This document shows, in pieces, positions 34,536 through 43,369 of a stretch of 64,000 bases of DNA. Under the pieces are notes generated by a model. That model was given only the letters and a program-made list of their open reading frames with translations, had not been told where the DNA came from and did no database searches. Numbering within the stretch: the first letter of the stretch is position 1; every line of letters starts with the position of its first letter. The position numbers and the translations under genes are program-made. This stretch comes from Micromonospora carbonacea (lineage in GTDB: Bacteria > Actinomycetota > Actinomycetes > Mycobacteriales > Micromonosporaceae), in the NCBI RefSeq assembly GCF_014205165.1, contig NZ_JACHMZ010000001.1, positions 4,322,501-4,386,500 of the forward strand, written 5' to 3'.

Positions 34536-36479
34536 TCAGCCTGCGGCCCCCACGCGCCGGGAGGAGCCGTCCCCGCCCTCGGCGGCACCGGACGGCAGCA
34601 CCTCGATCGGGCGCATCATCTCGTTGTCCTCGTGCTCCAACAGGTGGCAGTGCCACACGAAGCGTCCCGGCAGGTCGAAGCGGACCTTGATCCGGGTCAA
34701 CTGCCCCGGGTACGCGACCACGGTGTCGTGGAAGCCGGCCTCCGCGGGGCCGGGCGGGGTGTGGCCGTCGTGCCCCCGCCCGAGCACCTGGAACTGCACC
34801 TGGTGCACGTGGATCGGGTGGGCGTCCTCGGTGCAGTTGCGCAACTCCCACTCCTCGGTCACGCCGAGGGCGGGCGTCTCGGTCACCGGCGCGTCCCAGC
34901 TCAGCGGCACCGGCCGGCCGCTCGCGGCGACGACGCCCAGCAGGGCCCGCACCGGGCCGGCCGAGGACTCCTGCTCGTTGAGCGAGAGCCGCCGGACGCC
35001 CCGGGCGGCCGGCAGCGGGGTGCACGTCGGCAGCGACAACTGCCCGGGCGGGACGCTCCGGTCGACGCCGGCCCGGTCGCCCACCACGAACTTGAGCACC
35101 TGCCCGGTCGTCCGCGGGTCGGCCGGGGGGAAGTCCGTCCCCGGCGCGCCGCCGCAGAACGGCTCGTCGGGGCCCTCGTTGACCAGGTACAGCTCGGTGC
35201 CGGCCGGCACGTCGGTGAAGTCGACCACGAGGTCGGCCCGCTGGCCGTTGGCGAGCAGGATCCGGGGCGCGGCCACGGGCTCGGGCAGGAAACCGCCGTC
35301 GCTGCCGACCTGCCACAGCGGCAGCGCCGGCCGGGCCGGGCGGCGGGTCGGGTGGTCGGTGACCGACAGCATCAGGAACCGGGCGTTGCAGCCGTTGAGC
35401 AGCCGGAACCGGTAACGCCGCCGCTGCACCCGCAGCACCGGCCAGGTCGCGCCGTTGACCACCATGGCGGCGCCGAAGAACTCGGGGTTCCAGATCGGCG
35501 ACACGTCGGTCCCCGGCAGGTACGGGCCGGGGTAGTCGTCGAAGTCGGCGCGGCTGTCGGGATACCAGAGCGAGCCGTCGGGGCGGAAGGTGCGGTCCTG
35601 GATCAGCAGCGGCAGGTCGCACCCCGCCTCCCCCGGCAGCGAGCCGGGCAGCACCCCGGGCGGCAGGTCGTCGGGGCCGCCGCTGAGCCGGTAGAAGCCG
35701 GCCAGTCCGGCGTAGAGGTTCACCCGGGTCATGCCCAGGGTGTGGTCGTGGTACCAGAGGGTCGTCGGGCGCTGGTCGTTGGCGTACTCCGTGCCGGCCG
35801 TGCCGGGGGCGCAGCGGACGCCGGTCCGCTCGGCTGCCAGGTCCCGGAACTCGCCGTAGGCCGAGCCGCCGTCGGCGCACCCGGCGGGCAGGTCCCGGGC
35901 CGCGGGGAGGTACCACGCCTGGGGGTGGCCGTCGCTCTCCTGCCGGTTGTGCCCGCCGTGCACGTGCATGACGGTCGGGACAGGCCCCCGGTACGGGTCG
36001 GGGGTGCTGGTGAAGTGCGGCCGGTGGTCGCGGCCCTCGACGCCGCCGGTCGGGTTGGCCCAGTGCAGTGTCGGGTCGACCGGCAGCAGGTGCGGCAGGT
36101 AGCAGCCCCGCTCGTCGACGAGCTGGTTGCACCAGGTCACCCGGACCGGGCGGCCGACGGTGGCGGCGATGGTGGGGCCGGGATAGGTGAAGCTGCGCGG
36201 GTGGTCGGGCGAGCCGAAGCCCCACACCGTCGTCGCCGGCAGCCCGGCCGGGAGGACCTGCTGGCGGAACTGGCGGACGGCGACCACGTACTCGTCGACG
36301 TCGCCGCTGGTGCGGGAGGCGGGCATGGTCGACGGCACGGGCAGCGGGGTGACGTACTTGGGCACGGCACGGGGGGCGATCAGGGCGGTCGGGGCGCCGG
36401 CTGCGGTGCGACCGGCGGGCAGCAGCAGGGCCGCGCCGCCGGCCGCACCGGCGGCGATGAGTCGTCTACGGGTCACCAT
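34536..36479 (-). CDS. Tat-exported multicopper oxidase (CotA/bilirubin-oxidase-like)
   Basis: Three-cupredoxin oxidase of 647 residues that couples oxidation of phenols, bilirubin-like compounds or metals to reduction of oxygen. A Tat signal begins VTRRRLIAAGAAGGAALLLP. All copper motifs are present: VMHVHGGHN, LWYHDHTLGM, HPIHVHQVQF, and FVWHCHLLEHEDNEMM with the type 1 Cys and axial Met. Inserts with many Cys (AGCADGG, VRCAPG, TCTP) resemble the phenoxazinone synthase/CotA branch. No antibiotic cluster adjoins, so a general laccase role is more likely. A leaderless-type promoter and operator precede ATG 36479. Confidence 0.94.
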   Translation of the reverse strand: MVTRRRLIAAGAAGGAALLLPAGRTAAGAPTALIAPRAVPKYVTPLPVPSTMPASRTSGDVDEYVVAVRQFRQQVLPAGLPATTVWGFGSPDHPRSFTYPGPTIAATVGRPVRVTWCNQLVDERGCYLPHLLPVDPTLHWANPTGGVEGRDHRPHFTSTPDPYRGPVPTVMHVHGGHNRQESDGHPQAWYLPAARDLPAGCADGGSAYGEFRDLAAERTGVRCAPGTAGTEYANDQRPTTLWYHDHTLGMTRVNLYAGLAGFYRLSGGPDDLPPGVLPGSLPGEAGCDLPLLIQDRTFRPDGSLWYPDSRADFDDYPGPYLPGTDVSPIWNPEFFGAAMVVNGATWPVLRVQRRRYRFRLLNGCNARFLMLSVTDHPTRRPARPALPLWQVGSDGGFLPEPVAAPRILLANGQRADLVVDFTDVPAGTELYLVNEGPDEPFCGGAPGTDFPPADPRTTGQVLKFVVGDRAGVDRSVPPGQLSLPTCTPLPAARGVRRLSLNEQESSAGPVRALLGVVAASGRPVPLSWDAPVTETPALGVTEEWELRNCTEDAHPIHVHQVQFQVLGRGHDGHTPPGPAEAGFHDTVVAYPGQLTRIKVRFDLPGRFVWHCHLLEHEDNEMMRPIEVLPSGAAEGGDGSSRRVGAAG

Positions 36480-36485
36480 GCCGCG

Positions 36486-36506
36486 AGGCTAGAACGAGCA
36501 TTGCTC
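36486..36506 (-). promoter_or_regulatory. Promoter box and palindromic operator of the multicopper oxidase gene
   Basis: On the minus strand TAGCCT (36486-36491) lies six bases before the ATG, a leaderless-type -10. Five bases further upstream is the palindrome GAGCANTGCTC (36496-36506), inside the -10/-35 spacer, a typical repressor position. The regulator is not adjacent. Confidence 0.5.
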
Positions 36507-36574
36507 ACCACAGTGCCGAAACGGCGTCGTTACTCCTTTATGAGGACGAAACGGTTTCTAACGGTCAGGCGACC

Positions 36575-36949
36575 CTACTCCCCGGGAAGCAGCTCGGCGA
36601 CCGGCACCGCGCGCAGCGCGTCCGCCGGGCCGACGATGACCCGGATCGACGGGAAGTAGTCCCGCAGCACCTGCTGGCACGGGCCGCAGGGGGTCAGGAC
36701 GTCCCGACCCCGGTCGCCCACCGCCACGATGGTCTCCAGCTCCGTCTCCCCCTGGGTGGCGGCGGCCCCGATCACCACCACCTCGGCGCACGGCCCGCCG
36801 GTGACGTGGTGGACGTTCACGCCGCTGAACACCCGGCCGGCGGCGGTACGCGCGGCCGCGGCGACGGTGTGCCGGTCGCTGCGGCAGCGCAGCTTCGCCA
36901 CGGCCGTGGCCGCCTGCACCAGCGCCCGGTCGGTGTCTCGCATGCTCAT
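36575..36949 (-). CDS. Cytidine/blasticidin-type deaminase
   Basis: Zinc deaminase of 124 residues in the cytidine deaminase family, converting cytidine or deoxycytidine to the uridine form in pyrimidine salvage. The catalytic motif is GPCAEVVVIG (Cys ligand and proton-shuttle Glu) and the second zinc motif is TPCGPCQQVLRDY. The substrate-side segment FSGVNVHH matches family position. Start is taken at ATG 36949; ATG 36943 is two codons later and equally possible. Distinction from blasticidin-S deaminase cannot be made by eye, but standard cytidine deaminase is more likely. Confidence 0.88.
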   Translation of the reverse strand: MSMRDTDRALVQAATAVAKLRCRSDRHTVAAAARTAAGRVFSGVNVHHVTGGPCAEVVVIGAAATQGETELETIVAVGDRGRDVLTPCGPCQQVLRDYFPSIRVIVGPADALRAVPVAELLPGE

Positions 36950-37073
36950 CCCAGGCCCCCGTGGTCGGCGTCGATCGGCGGTCAACTCTAGACGGCTGCC
37001 GCCCGGGCGGCAGCCGTGGCGACCGGTAACCCGGGGGCGGTCCCGCCCGCGGCTGCCTATCCTTGGCGACGAC

Positions 37074-40000
37074 ATGCAGAATCCAGCCGCTCCCGCCGCA
37101 GCCGCCGGGCCCACCGCCGGGCCCACCGCAGCCGCCGCTCCCGCCGCAGCCCCCGAGCCCACCGCCGGGCCCGCCGCGTCCCACGGCCTCCGCGAGCTGC
37201 ACCGCCGCCTGCCCGCCCTGATGTTCCGCGACCAGCGCCGACTCCAGCGACGCCTCGACGGGGTGCGCCGGCTGCGCGACCCGCAGCGGCGCGAGGCCGC
37301 GCTCGCCGAGATCACCGCCGACGTCGCCCGCGCCGAGCGGCGACTCGCCGACCGCCGGGCGGCGGTGCCCCGGATCACGTACCCGGCGGGGCTGCCGGTC
37401 AGCGAGCGCAAGGACGACCTGGCCGCCGCGATCCGGGACCACCAGGTGGTGATCGTGGCCGGCGAGACCGGCTCCGGCAAGACCACCCAGCTCCCCAAGA
37501 TCTGCCTGGAGCTGGGACGCGGCATCCACGGGCTGATCGGGCACACCCAGCCCCGGCGGCTGGCCGCCCGCACCGTCGCCGACCGCATCGCCGAGGAGCT
37601 GGGCACCGAGCTGGGCGACGTGGTCGGCTACAAGGTCCGGTTCACCGACCAGGTGGGCGACCGCAGCCTGGTCAAGCTGATGACCGACGGCATCCTGCTC
37701 GCCGAGCTGCAGACCGACCGGATGCTGCGCCAGTACGACACGCTGATCATCGACGAGGCGCACGAGCGCAGCCTCAACATCGACTTCATCCTCGGCTACC
37801 TGCGCCAGCTCCTCCCCCGCCGCCCCGACCTCAAGGTGGTCATCACCTCCGCGACCATCGAGACCGACCGGTTCGCCAGGCACTTCGCCGACGCCGAGGG
37901 CCGCCCCGCCCCGGTCGTCGAGGTGTCCGGGCGCACCTACCCGGTCGAGGTGCGCTACCGGCCGCTGGTCGAGGTCAGCGAGAGCGAGGACGACTCCGGC
38001 GACGACGAGGAGAACGTCCGCGACCAGATCCAGGCCATCGGCGACGCCGTCGAGGAGCTGGCCGCCGAGGGGCCGGGCGACATCCTGGTCTTCCTCTCCG
38101 GCGAACGCGAGATCCGGGACACCGCCGACGCGCTGGGCAAGCTGGTGCAGTCCAGACGGTCGCTGCTGGGCACCGAGATCCTGCCCCTGTACGCCCGGCT
38201 GTCGGCCGCCGAGCAGCACCGGGTGTTCGCCCCGCACACCGCGCGGCGGGTGGTGCTCGCCACCAACGTCGCGGAGACCTCGCTGACCGTGCCCGGCATC
38301 AAGTACGTGGTGGACCCGGGCACCGCCCGGATCTCCCGCTACTCCAGCCGGCTCAAGGTGCAGCGGCTGCCCATCGAGCCGGTGTCGCAGGCGTCGGCCA
38401 ACCAGCGCAAGGGCCGCTGCGGGCGCACCTCGGACGGCATCTGCATCCGCCTCTACGACGAGTCCGACTTCGACTCCCGCCCCGAGTTCACCGACCCGGA
38501 GATCCTGCGCACCAACCTGGCCTCGGTCATCCTCCAGATGACCTCGATCGGGCTGGGCGACGTGGCGGCATTCCCGTTCATCGACCCACCGGACCGGCGC
38601 AACATCGCCGACGGCGTCAACCTGCTGCACGAGCTGGGCGCGCTCGACCCGACCGAGACCGACCCGGCGAAGCGGCTCACCCCGCTGGGCGGGCGGCTGG
38701 CGCAGCTCCCGGTCGACCCCCGGCTCGCCCGGATGGTGATCGAGGGCGAGCGCAACGGCTGCGCCACCGAGGTCGTCGTCATCGCCGCCGCGCTGTCCAT
38801 CCAGGACCCGCGCGAGCGGCCGGCGGAGAAACAGGCCCAGGCCGACCAGGCGCACGCGAGGTTCGCCGACAGAGAGTCGGACTTCGTCGCGTACCTGAAC
38901 CTGTGGCGGCACCTGCGCGAGCAGCAGCGGGAGCTGTCCTCCAGCGCGTTCCGCCGGATGTGCCGGGCCGAATACCTCAACTACCTGCGGGTACGCGAGT
39001 GGCAGGACATCGTCAGCCAGGTGCGCCAGGTGCTGCGTACGGCGGAGAAGGGCGACGGCCGGCGCGGGGCCGGCGCGGACCTGCCGGAGGAGATCGACAC
39101 CCCGAAGGTGCACCAGTCGCTGCTGCCGGGCCTGCTGTCGCACATCGGGCTGAAGGACCCGCAGAAGCACGAGTACCTCGGGGCGCGCGGGGCGAAGTTC
39201 GCCCTGTTCCCCGGCTCGGCGCTGTTCAAGAAGCCGCCGCGCTGGGTGATGGCCGCCGAGCTGGTGGAGACCTCCCGGCTGTGGGGGCGGGTCGCCGGCC
39301 GCATCGAGCCGGAGTGGGTCGAGCCGCTGGCGCAGCACCTGGTCAAGCGCAGCTACAGCGAGCCGCACTGGGAGAAGAAGCAGGCGGCGGTGCTGGCCTA
39401 CGAGAAGGTCACCCTGTACGGCGTCCCGCTGGTCACCGCCCGGAAGGTCAACTTCGGCCGGATCGACCCGGCGCTGTCGCGCGAGCTGTTCGTCCGGCAC
39501 GCCCTGGTGGAGGGCGACTGGACCACCCACCACCAGTTCTGGCGGGACAACCAGAAGCTGCTCGCCGAGATCGAGGAGCTGGAGAACCGGGCCCGGCGGC
39601 GGGACATCCTGGTCGACGACGAGACGATCTTCGCCTTCTACGACGCGCGGATCCCGGCCGACGTGGTCTCCGGCCGGCACTTCGACGCCTGGTGGAAGAA
39701 GGAGCGGCGGCAGCGGCCCGACCTGCTCACCTTCACCCGGGAGCTGCTGGTCAACGCCGGCCGGGGCGGGCTCGACGAGGCCGACTACCCCGACGAGTGG
39801 CGCGCCGACGGGGTCACCCTGCCGCTGACGTACACGTTCGACCCGGGCACCCCCACCGACGGCGTGACCGTGGACATCCCGCTGCCGCTGCTCAACCAGG
39901 TGCCGGCGGAGAGCTTCGACTGGCAGGTCCCCGGGCTGCGCGAGGAGCTGGTGATCGCCCTGATCCGGTCGCTGCCCAAGGCGATCCGGCGCAACTTCGT

Positions 40001-41147
40001 CCCCGTCCCCGACTACGCGCGGGCCGCGCTCGCGGCGATCACCCCCGGGCAGGAGCCGCTGCTGGACGCGCTGACCCGGCAGTTGCGCCGGATGACCGGG
40101 GTCACCGTGCCCCGCGACGCCTGGGAGCCGGGGAAGCTCCCCGCCCACCTGCGGGTCAGCTTCCGGGTGCTCGACGAGGAGAACAGGCCGGTCGCCGAGG
40201 GCAAGGACCTGCCGGCGCTGCAACGCCAGCTCCGCCAGGAGGTACGGCAGGTGGTGGCCGCCGCCGCACCGGACGTCGCCCGCACGGGCCTCACGCAGTG
40301 GGACGTCGGCGACCTTCCGCGCACCATCGAGCAGGTCCGCGCGGGCTATGCGGTGACCGCGTACCCGGCGCTGGTCGACGAGGGGCCCACCGTCGGGGTG
40401 AAGGTCTTCGACTCCGAGGCCGAGCAGGCCGCCGCGCACTGGGCGGGCACCCGGCGGCTGCTGCGGCTGACCGTGCCGTCGCCGGCGAAGTTCCTCCAGG
40501 GGCGGCTGTCCAACGAGGCGAAGCTGGCGCTGAGCCGCAACCCGCACGGCGGGGTGCAGGAGCTGATCGCCGACGCGTCCGGGGCGGCGATCGACAAGCT
40601 GATCACCGACGCGGGCGGCCCGGCCTGGGACGCCGCCGGCTTCGCCGCCCTGCGGGACCGGGTCCGCGCCGACCTGGTGGACACCGTCGTGGACGTGATG
40701 GGCCGGGTACGGCAGGTGCTCGCCGCCGCGTACGCCGTCGAGCAGCGCCTCGGCAAGACCCAGAACCTCGCCGTGGTGGCCGCCCTGGCCGACATCCGGG
40801 CCCAACTCTCGGGGCTGGTGCACAAGGGGTTCGTCACCGAGACCGGCTACTCCCGCCTGCCCGACCTGCTGCGCTACCTCACCGCGATCGAGCGGCGGCT
40901 CGACCGGCTGCCGGGCAACCCGCAGCGGGACCGCCAGCAGCAGGACCGGGTGGCGGCGGTGCAGAAGGAGTACGCCGACCTGCTCGCCGCGTTGCCGCCG
41001 GGCCGGCGCGGGTCGGCGGCGGTACGGCAGATCCGCTGGATGATCGAGGAGCTGCGGGTGAACGTGTTCGCCCAGGCCCTCGGCACCCCGTACCCGGTGT
41101 CGGAGCAGCGGATCTACCGGGCCATGGACGACGCCGAGGGCCGCTGA
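37074..41147 (+). CDS. hrpA: ATP-dependent RNA helicase HrpA
   Basis: DEAH-box helicase of 1357 residues, slightly longer than the usual 1300. Residues 1-40 are a low-complexity Ala/Pro/Gly stretch. Motif I is AGETGSGKTTQLPK (about 127-140), motif II IIDEAHERSLNIDF, motif III ITSATIETDRF, and motif VI QRKGRCGRTSDG. The long C-terminal DUF3418 region (LTFTRELLVNAGRGGLDEAD onward) identifies HrpA rather than HrpB. HrpA resolves stalled ribosomes and structured RNA in other bacteria. ATG 37074 lacks a strong ribosome binding site. It is convergent with rfbB, only six bases apart. Confidence 0.95.
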   Translation: MQNPAAPAAAAGPTAGPTAAAAPAAAPEPTAGPAASHGLRELHRRLPALMFRDQRRLQRRLDGVRRLRDPQRREAALAEITADVARAERRLADRRAAVPRITYPAGLPVSERKDDLAAAIRDHQVVIVAGETGSGKTTQLPKICLELGRGIHGLIGHTQPRRLAARTVADRIAEELGTELGDVVGYKVRFTDQVGDRSLVKLMTDGILLAELQTDRMLRQYDTLIIDEAHERSLNIDFILGYLRQLLPRRPDLKVVITSATIETDRFARHFADAEGRPAPVVEVSGRTYPVEVRYRPLVEVSESEDDSGDDEENVRDQIQAIGDAVEELAAEGPGDILVFLSGEREIRDTADALGKLVQSRRSLLGTEILPLYARLSAAEQHRVFAPHTARRVVLATNVAETSLTVPGIKYVVDPGTARISRYSSRLKVQRLPIEPVSQASANQRKGRCGRTSDGICIRLYDESDFDSRPEFTDPEILRTNLASVILQMTSIGLGDVAAFPFIDPPDRRNIADGVNLLHELGALDPTETDPAKRLTPLGGRLAQLPVDPRLARMVIEGERNGCATEVVVIAAALSIQDPRERPAEKQAQADQAHARFADRESDFVAYLNLWRHLREQQRELSSSAFRRMCRAEYLNYLRVREWQDIVSQVRQVLRTAEKGDGRRGAGADLPEEIDTPKVHQSLLPGLLSHIGLKDPQKHEYLGARGAKFALFPGSALFKKPPRWVMAAELVETSRLWGRVAGRIEPEWVEPLAQHLVKRSYSEPHWEKKQAAVLAYEKVTLYGVPLVTARKVNFGRIDPALSRELFVRHALVEGDWTTHHQFWRDNQKLLAEIEELENRARRRDILVDDETIFAFYDARIPADVVSGRHFDAWWKKERRQRPDLLTFTRELLVNAGRGGLDEADYPDEWRADGVTLPLTYTFDPGTPTDGVTVDIPLPLLNQVPAESFDWQVPGLREELVIALIRSLPKAIRRNFVPVPDYARAALAAITPGQEPLLDALTRQLRRMTGVTVPRDAWEPGKLPAHLRVSFRVLDEENRPVAEGKDLPALQRQLRQEVRQVVAAAAPDVARTGLTQWDVGDLPRTIEQVRAGYAVTAYPALVDEGPTVGVKVFDSEAEQAAAHWAGTRRLLRLTVPSPAKFLQGRLSNEAKLALSRNPHGGVQELIADASGAAIDKLITDAGGPAWDAAGFAALRDRVRADLVDTVVDVMGRVRQVLAAAYAVEQRLGKTQNLAVVAALADIRAQLSGLVHKGFVTETGYSRLPDLLRYLTAIERRLDRLPGNPQRDRQQQDRVAAVQKEYADLLAALPPGRRGSAAVRQIRWMIEELRVNVFAQALGTPYPVSEQRIYRAMDDAEGR

Positions 41148-41153
41148 GCCGAG

Positions 41154-42194
41154 TCAGTGCACGGGGGCGGGCACGGCCCGGCCGGTCGGCAGCCCCCGCA
41201 CCGAGTTGCCCAGCGCGCCGGGGCGGGCCTCCGGGTAGGCGTGCGCCCACCAGGCCCGGTTCTCCCGGTACCAGTGGAAGACCTCGGCCAGCCCGTCGGC
41301 GAACCGGATCTGCGGCGCGAAGCCCAGCTCCTCGGAGATCTTCGTGTAGTCCAAGGAGTACCGCTGGTCCTGCACCTTGCGGTCGGCGACGTGCCGCACC
41401 CGGTCCCAGCCGGCCCCGGCCAGCAGCAGGATCTGCTCGGCCAGGGCCCGGTTGGTCAGCTCGACGTCGCCGCCGATGTTGTAGACCTCGCCGGCACGGC
41501 CCTTGGCCAGCACCAGCGCGATCGCGCGGCAGTGGTCGTCGACGTGCAGCCACTCGCGTACCGCGCCGCCGTCGCCGTGCAGGGTGATGTCCCCGCCGGT
41601 GAGCAGGCTGGTCACGAAGCGCGGGATGACCTTCTCCACGTGCTGGTACGGGCCGTAGTTGTTGGCGCAGCGGGTGATCGACACGTCGACGTCGTAGGTG
41701 CGCCAGTAGGAGCGCACGACGCAGTCGCTGGCCGCCTTGGACGCCGCGTACGGGGAGTTGGGCTCCAGCAGGCAGCGCTCGGTCCACGAGCCCTCGGTGA
41801 TCGACCCGTACACCTCGTCGGTGGAGACGTGCACGATCCGCCCGACGGCGGCGCGGGCGCAGGCGGCCAGCAGGTGGTGCGAGCCCATGACGTTGGTCTC
41901 GAAGAACGGCGCGGGGTCGTCGATCGAGCGGTCGACGTGCGACTCGGCGGCGAAGTGCACCACCGCGTCGTGCCCGGGGACCAGGTCGGCCAGGAGCGGA
42001 CGGTCGCAGATGTCGCCGCGCACGAACGTGAGGCGCGGGTGGTGGGCGGGCAGGTTGGTGCGGTCACTGGCATAGGTCAGCTTGTCGAGCACCGTGACGT
42101 GGCAGTCCTCGAACCCCACGTACCGCCCGCCCAGCAGGCTCCGGGCGAAGTGCGACCCGATGAAGCCGGCGCCGCCGGTAACCAGGATCCTCAT
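41154..42194 (-). CDS. rfbB: dTDP-glucose 4,6-dehydratase
   Basis: NAD-dependent extended SDR of 346 residues converting dTDP-glucose to dTDP-4-keto-6-deoxyglucose, the entry to rhamnose and deoxysugars. The Rossmann motif TGGAGFIGSHF, HFAAESHVDRS, catalytic STDEVYG and YAASKAASD (YxxxK) and NNYGPYQ are diagnostic of RfbB/RmlB. ATG 42194 is preceded by GGGAGG. No rmlA, rmlC or rmlD is nearby, so it is an orphan copy that may serve a secondary-metabolite or surface sugar made elsewhere. Confidence 0.93.
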   Translation of the reverse strand: MRILVTGGAGFIGSHFARSLLGGRYVGFEDCHVTVLDKLTYASDRTNLPAHHPRLTFVRGDICDRPLLADLVPGHDAVVHFAAESHVDRSIDDPAPFFETNVMGSHHLLAACARAAVGRIVHVSTDEVYGSITEGSWTERCLLEPNSPYAASKAASDCVVRSYWRTYDVDVSITRCANNYGPYQHVEKVIPRFVTSLLTGGDITLHGDGGAVREWLHVDDHCRAIALVLAKGRAGEVYNIGGDVELTNRALAEQILLLAGAGWDRVRHVADRKVQDQRYSLDYTKISEELGFAPQIRFADGLAEVFHWYRENRAWWAHAYPEARPGALGNSVRGLPTGRAVPAPVH

Positions 42195-42308
42195 GTGGTG
42201 GCCTCCCTGCCACGCGAGCCCGCGCTTGGACCATTCTTCGCCAGGCCGACGGGCGTCATGCCTGCGCAGGGATTCACCATAGGCGACGAAGCAGGCACAA
42301 AGGCCCCG

Positions 42309-42330
42309 ATATGAGGCCTCCGGGTCATAT
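42309..42330. promoter_or_regulatory. Inverted repeat upstream of rfbB
   Basis: ATATGA (42309-42314) and TCATAT (42325-42330) form a perfect inverted repeat with a 10-bp spacer, in unusually AT-rich sequence. A minus-strand TATGGT (42276-42281) downstream could be the rfbB -10. The repeat is placed like an activator or repressor site. Confidence 0.45.
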
Positions 42331-42362
42331 TCACTCCGAACTCGGGGCAAGGCACCCGGTGG

Positions 42363-43298
42363 TCAGCGGAGCTCCACCCCGGGCGGCAGGTCGTCCCGAC
42401 CGGCCGCCTCCCGCACGTACTCCACCAGGATGCGGCGCAGCTCGCGGCCGGCGTGGGTGGGCACCACGTCGCGGCGTCGGGCCACGGCGATGGTCCGCCG
42501 GACGCCGGGCGGGGCCAGCCGGGTGACCCGCACGCCGGGTCGGCGGGCCACCACCATGCCGGGCACCAGCGCCACCCCGAGCCCCGCCTCGACGAAGCTG
42601 AGCACGGCGTCCATCTCGCCGCCGTCGACCGACAGGGTGGGCTCGAAGCCGGCCTCCCGGCACGCCTGGAGGGTGGCGTCGCGCAGGTCGTAGCCCTCCC
42701 GGAACATGACCAGGGGCTGACCGCGCAGGTCGGTGACGCGCAGCTCGCCGGCGGCCGAGGCGCCGGGCACCTCGGCCAGCGAGGCCACCACCAGGCTCTC
42801 CCGCAGGATCTCCTCGGCGTGCAGCCCCGGGTCCGCGCCCTGGGCCGGCATGATGATCAGCGCGAGGTCGAGGCCGCCGCGCAGCAGGTCGCGGACGAGG
42901 TCCTGCGAGCCGCCCTCCTCCACGCGCAGGTCGACGGCGGGGTGGGCGTCGCGGAACCGGCGCAGCACGGGCGGGGCGAGCGAGGTGGCGAGGCTCGGGG
43001 TGGCGCCGAGGCGGACCCGGCCGCGCCGCAGCCCGACCAGCTCCTGCACCTCCCGGGTGGCGGTGTCGACGTCGGCGAGGATGCGCCGGGCCAGCGGGAG
43101 CAGCACCTCGCCGGCGGCGGTGAGGGCGATCCGGCCCCGCACCCGCTCGAACAGCGGGGCCCCGAGGGCGGCCTCCAGGGCGTGAATTTGCTTACTCAAC
43201 GAGGGCTGGGTGATCCCGACGAGGTCGGCGGCTTGCGTGAAATGTCGTAGTTCCGCGACGGCGACGAAGTAGCGGAGCTGGTGCAGCTGCATCGGCAT
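42363..43298 (-). CDS. LysR-family regulator, probably of sdhCAB
   Basis: Regulator of 311 residues. The N-terminal winged HTH reads MQLHQLRYFVAVAELRHFTQ and ITQPSLSKQIHALEAALGAP, standard for LysR proteins. The effector domain spans about 90-300 (RVRLGATPSLATSLAPPVLR; FVEAGLGVALVPGMVV). It is transcribed divergently from sdhCAB. A T-N11-A palindrome overlaps its own start and lies about -66 from the predicted sdhC transcription start, so activation of sdh and repression of itself is the expected mode. ATG 43292 (second Met) is an alternative start. Effector unknown. Confidence 0.93.
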   Translation of the reverse strand: MPMQLHQLRYFVAVAELRHFTQAADLVGITQPSLSKQIHALEAALGAPLFERVRGRIALTAAGEVLLPLARRILADVDTATREVQELVGLRRGRVRLGATPSLATSLAPPVLRRFRDAHPAVDLRVEEGGSQDLVRDLLRGGLDLALIIMPAQGADPGLHAEEILRESLVVASLAEVPGASAAGELRVTDLRGQPLVMFREGYDLRDATLQACREAGFEPTLSVDGGEMDAVLSFVEAGLGVALVPGMVVARRPGVRVTRLAPPGVRRTIAVARRRDVVPTHAGRELRRILVEYVREAAGRDDLPPGVELR

Positions 43299-43311
43299 AG
43301 CCTACGGCTAT
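43297..43311. promoter_or_regulatory. LysR-type binding site
   Basis: ATAGCCTACGGCTAT is a perfect 6-3-6 palindrome with the T-N11-A pattern of LysR regulators. It overlaps the start codon of the lysR gene and is centred at about -66 from the predicted sdhC start, the classical recognition-site position. Confidence 0.8.
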
Positions 43312-43332
43312 CGAGACTGCGAGTTCGATGCA

Positions 43333-43362
43333 TTGGACGACTGATCCCAGGTCTCCTAGCGT
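43333..43362 (+). promoter_or_regulatory. sdhC promoter, probably leaderless
   Basis: TTGGAC (43333-43338), an 18-bp spacer and TAGCGT (43357-43362) form the promoter. Seven bases later comes GTG 43370, which would be the transcription start as well as the start codon. Confidence 0.65.
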
Positions 43363-43369
43363 CGGTCAG

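Noticed and set aside
34519-34546. 8-bp stem overlapping the multicopper oxidase stop
   Set aside because: CCGCAGGC pairs with GCCTGCGG, but the stem covers the stop codon and is short for GC-rich DNA; too weak to call as a terminator.
34536-36479. Phenoxazinone synthase as part of an antibiotic cluster
   Set aside because: The oxidase resembles that branch, but no biosynthetic genes adjoin; general laccase-type function is more cautious.
36558-40823. Minus-strand frame of 1421 codons opposite hrpA
   Set aside because: A shadow of the hrpA codon bias; hrpA has all helicase motifs on the plus strand, while this frame has none of any family.
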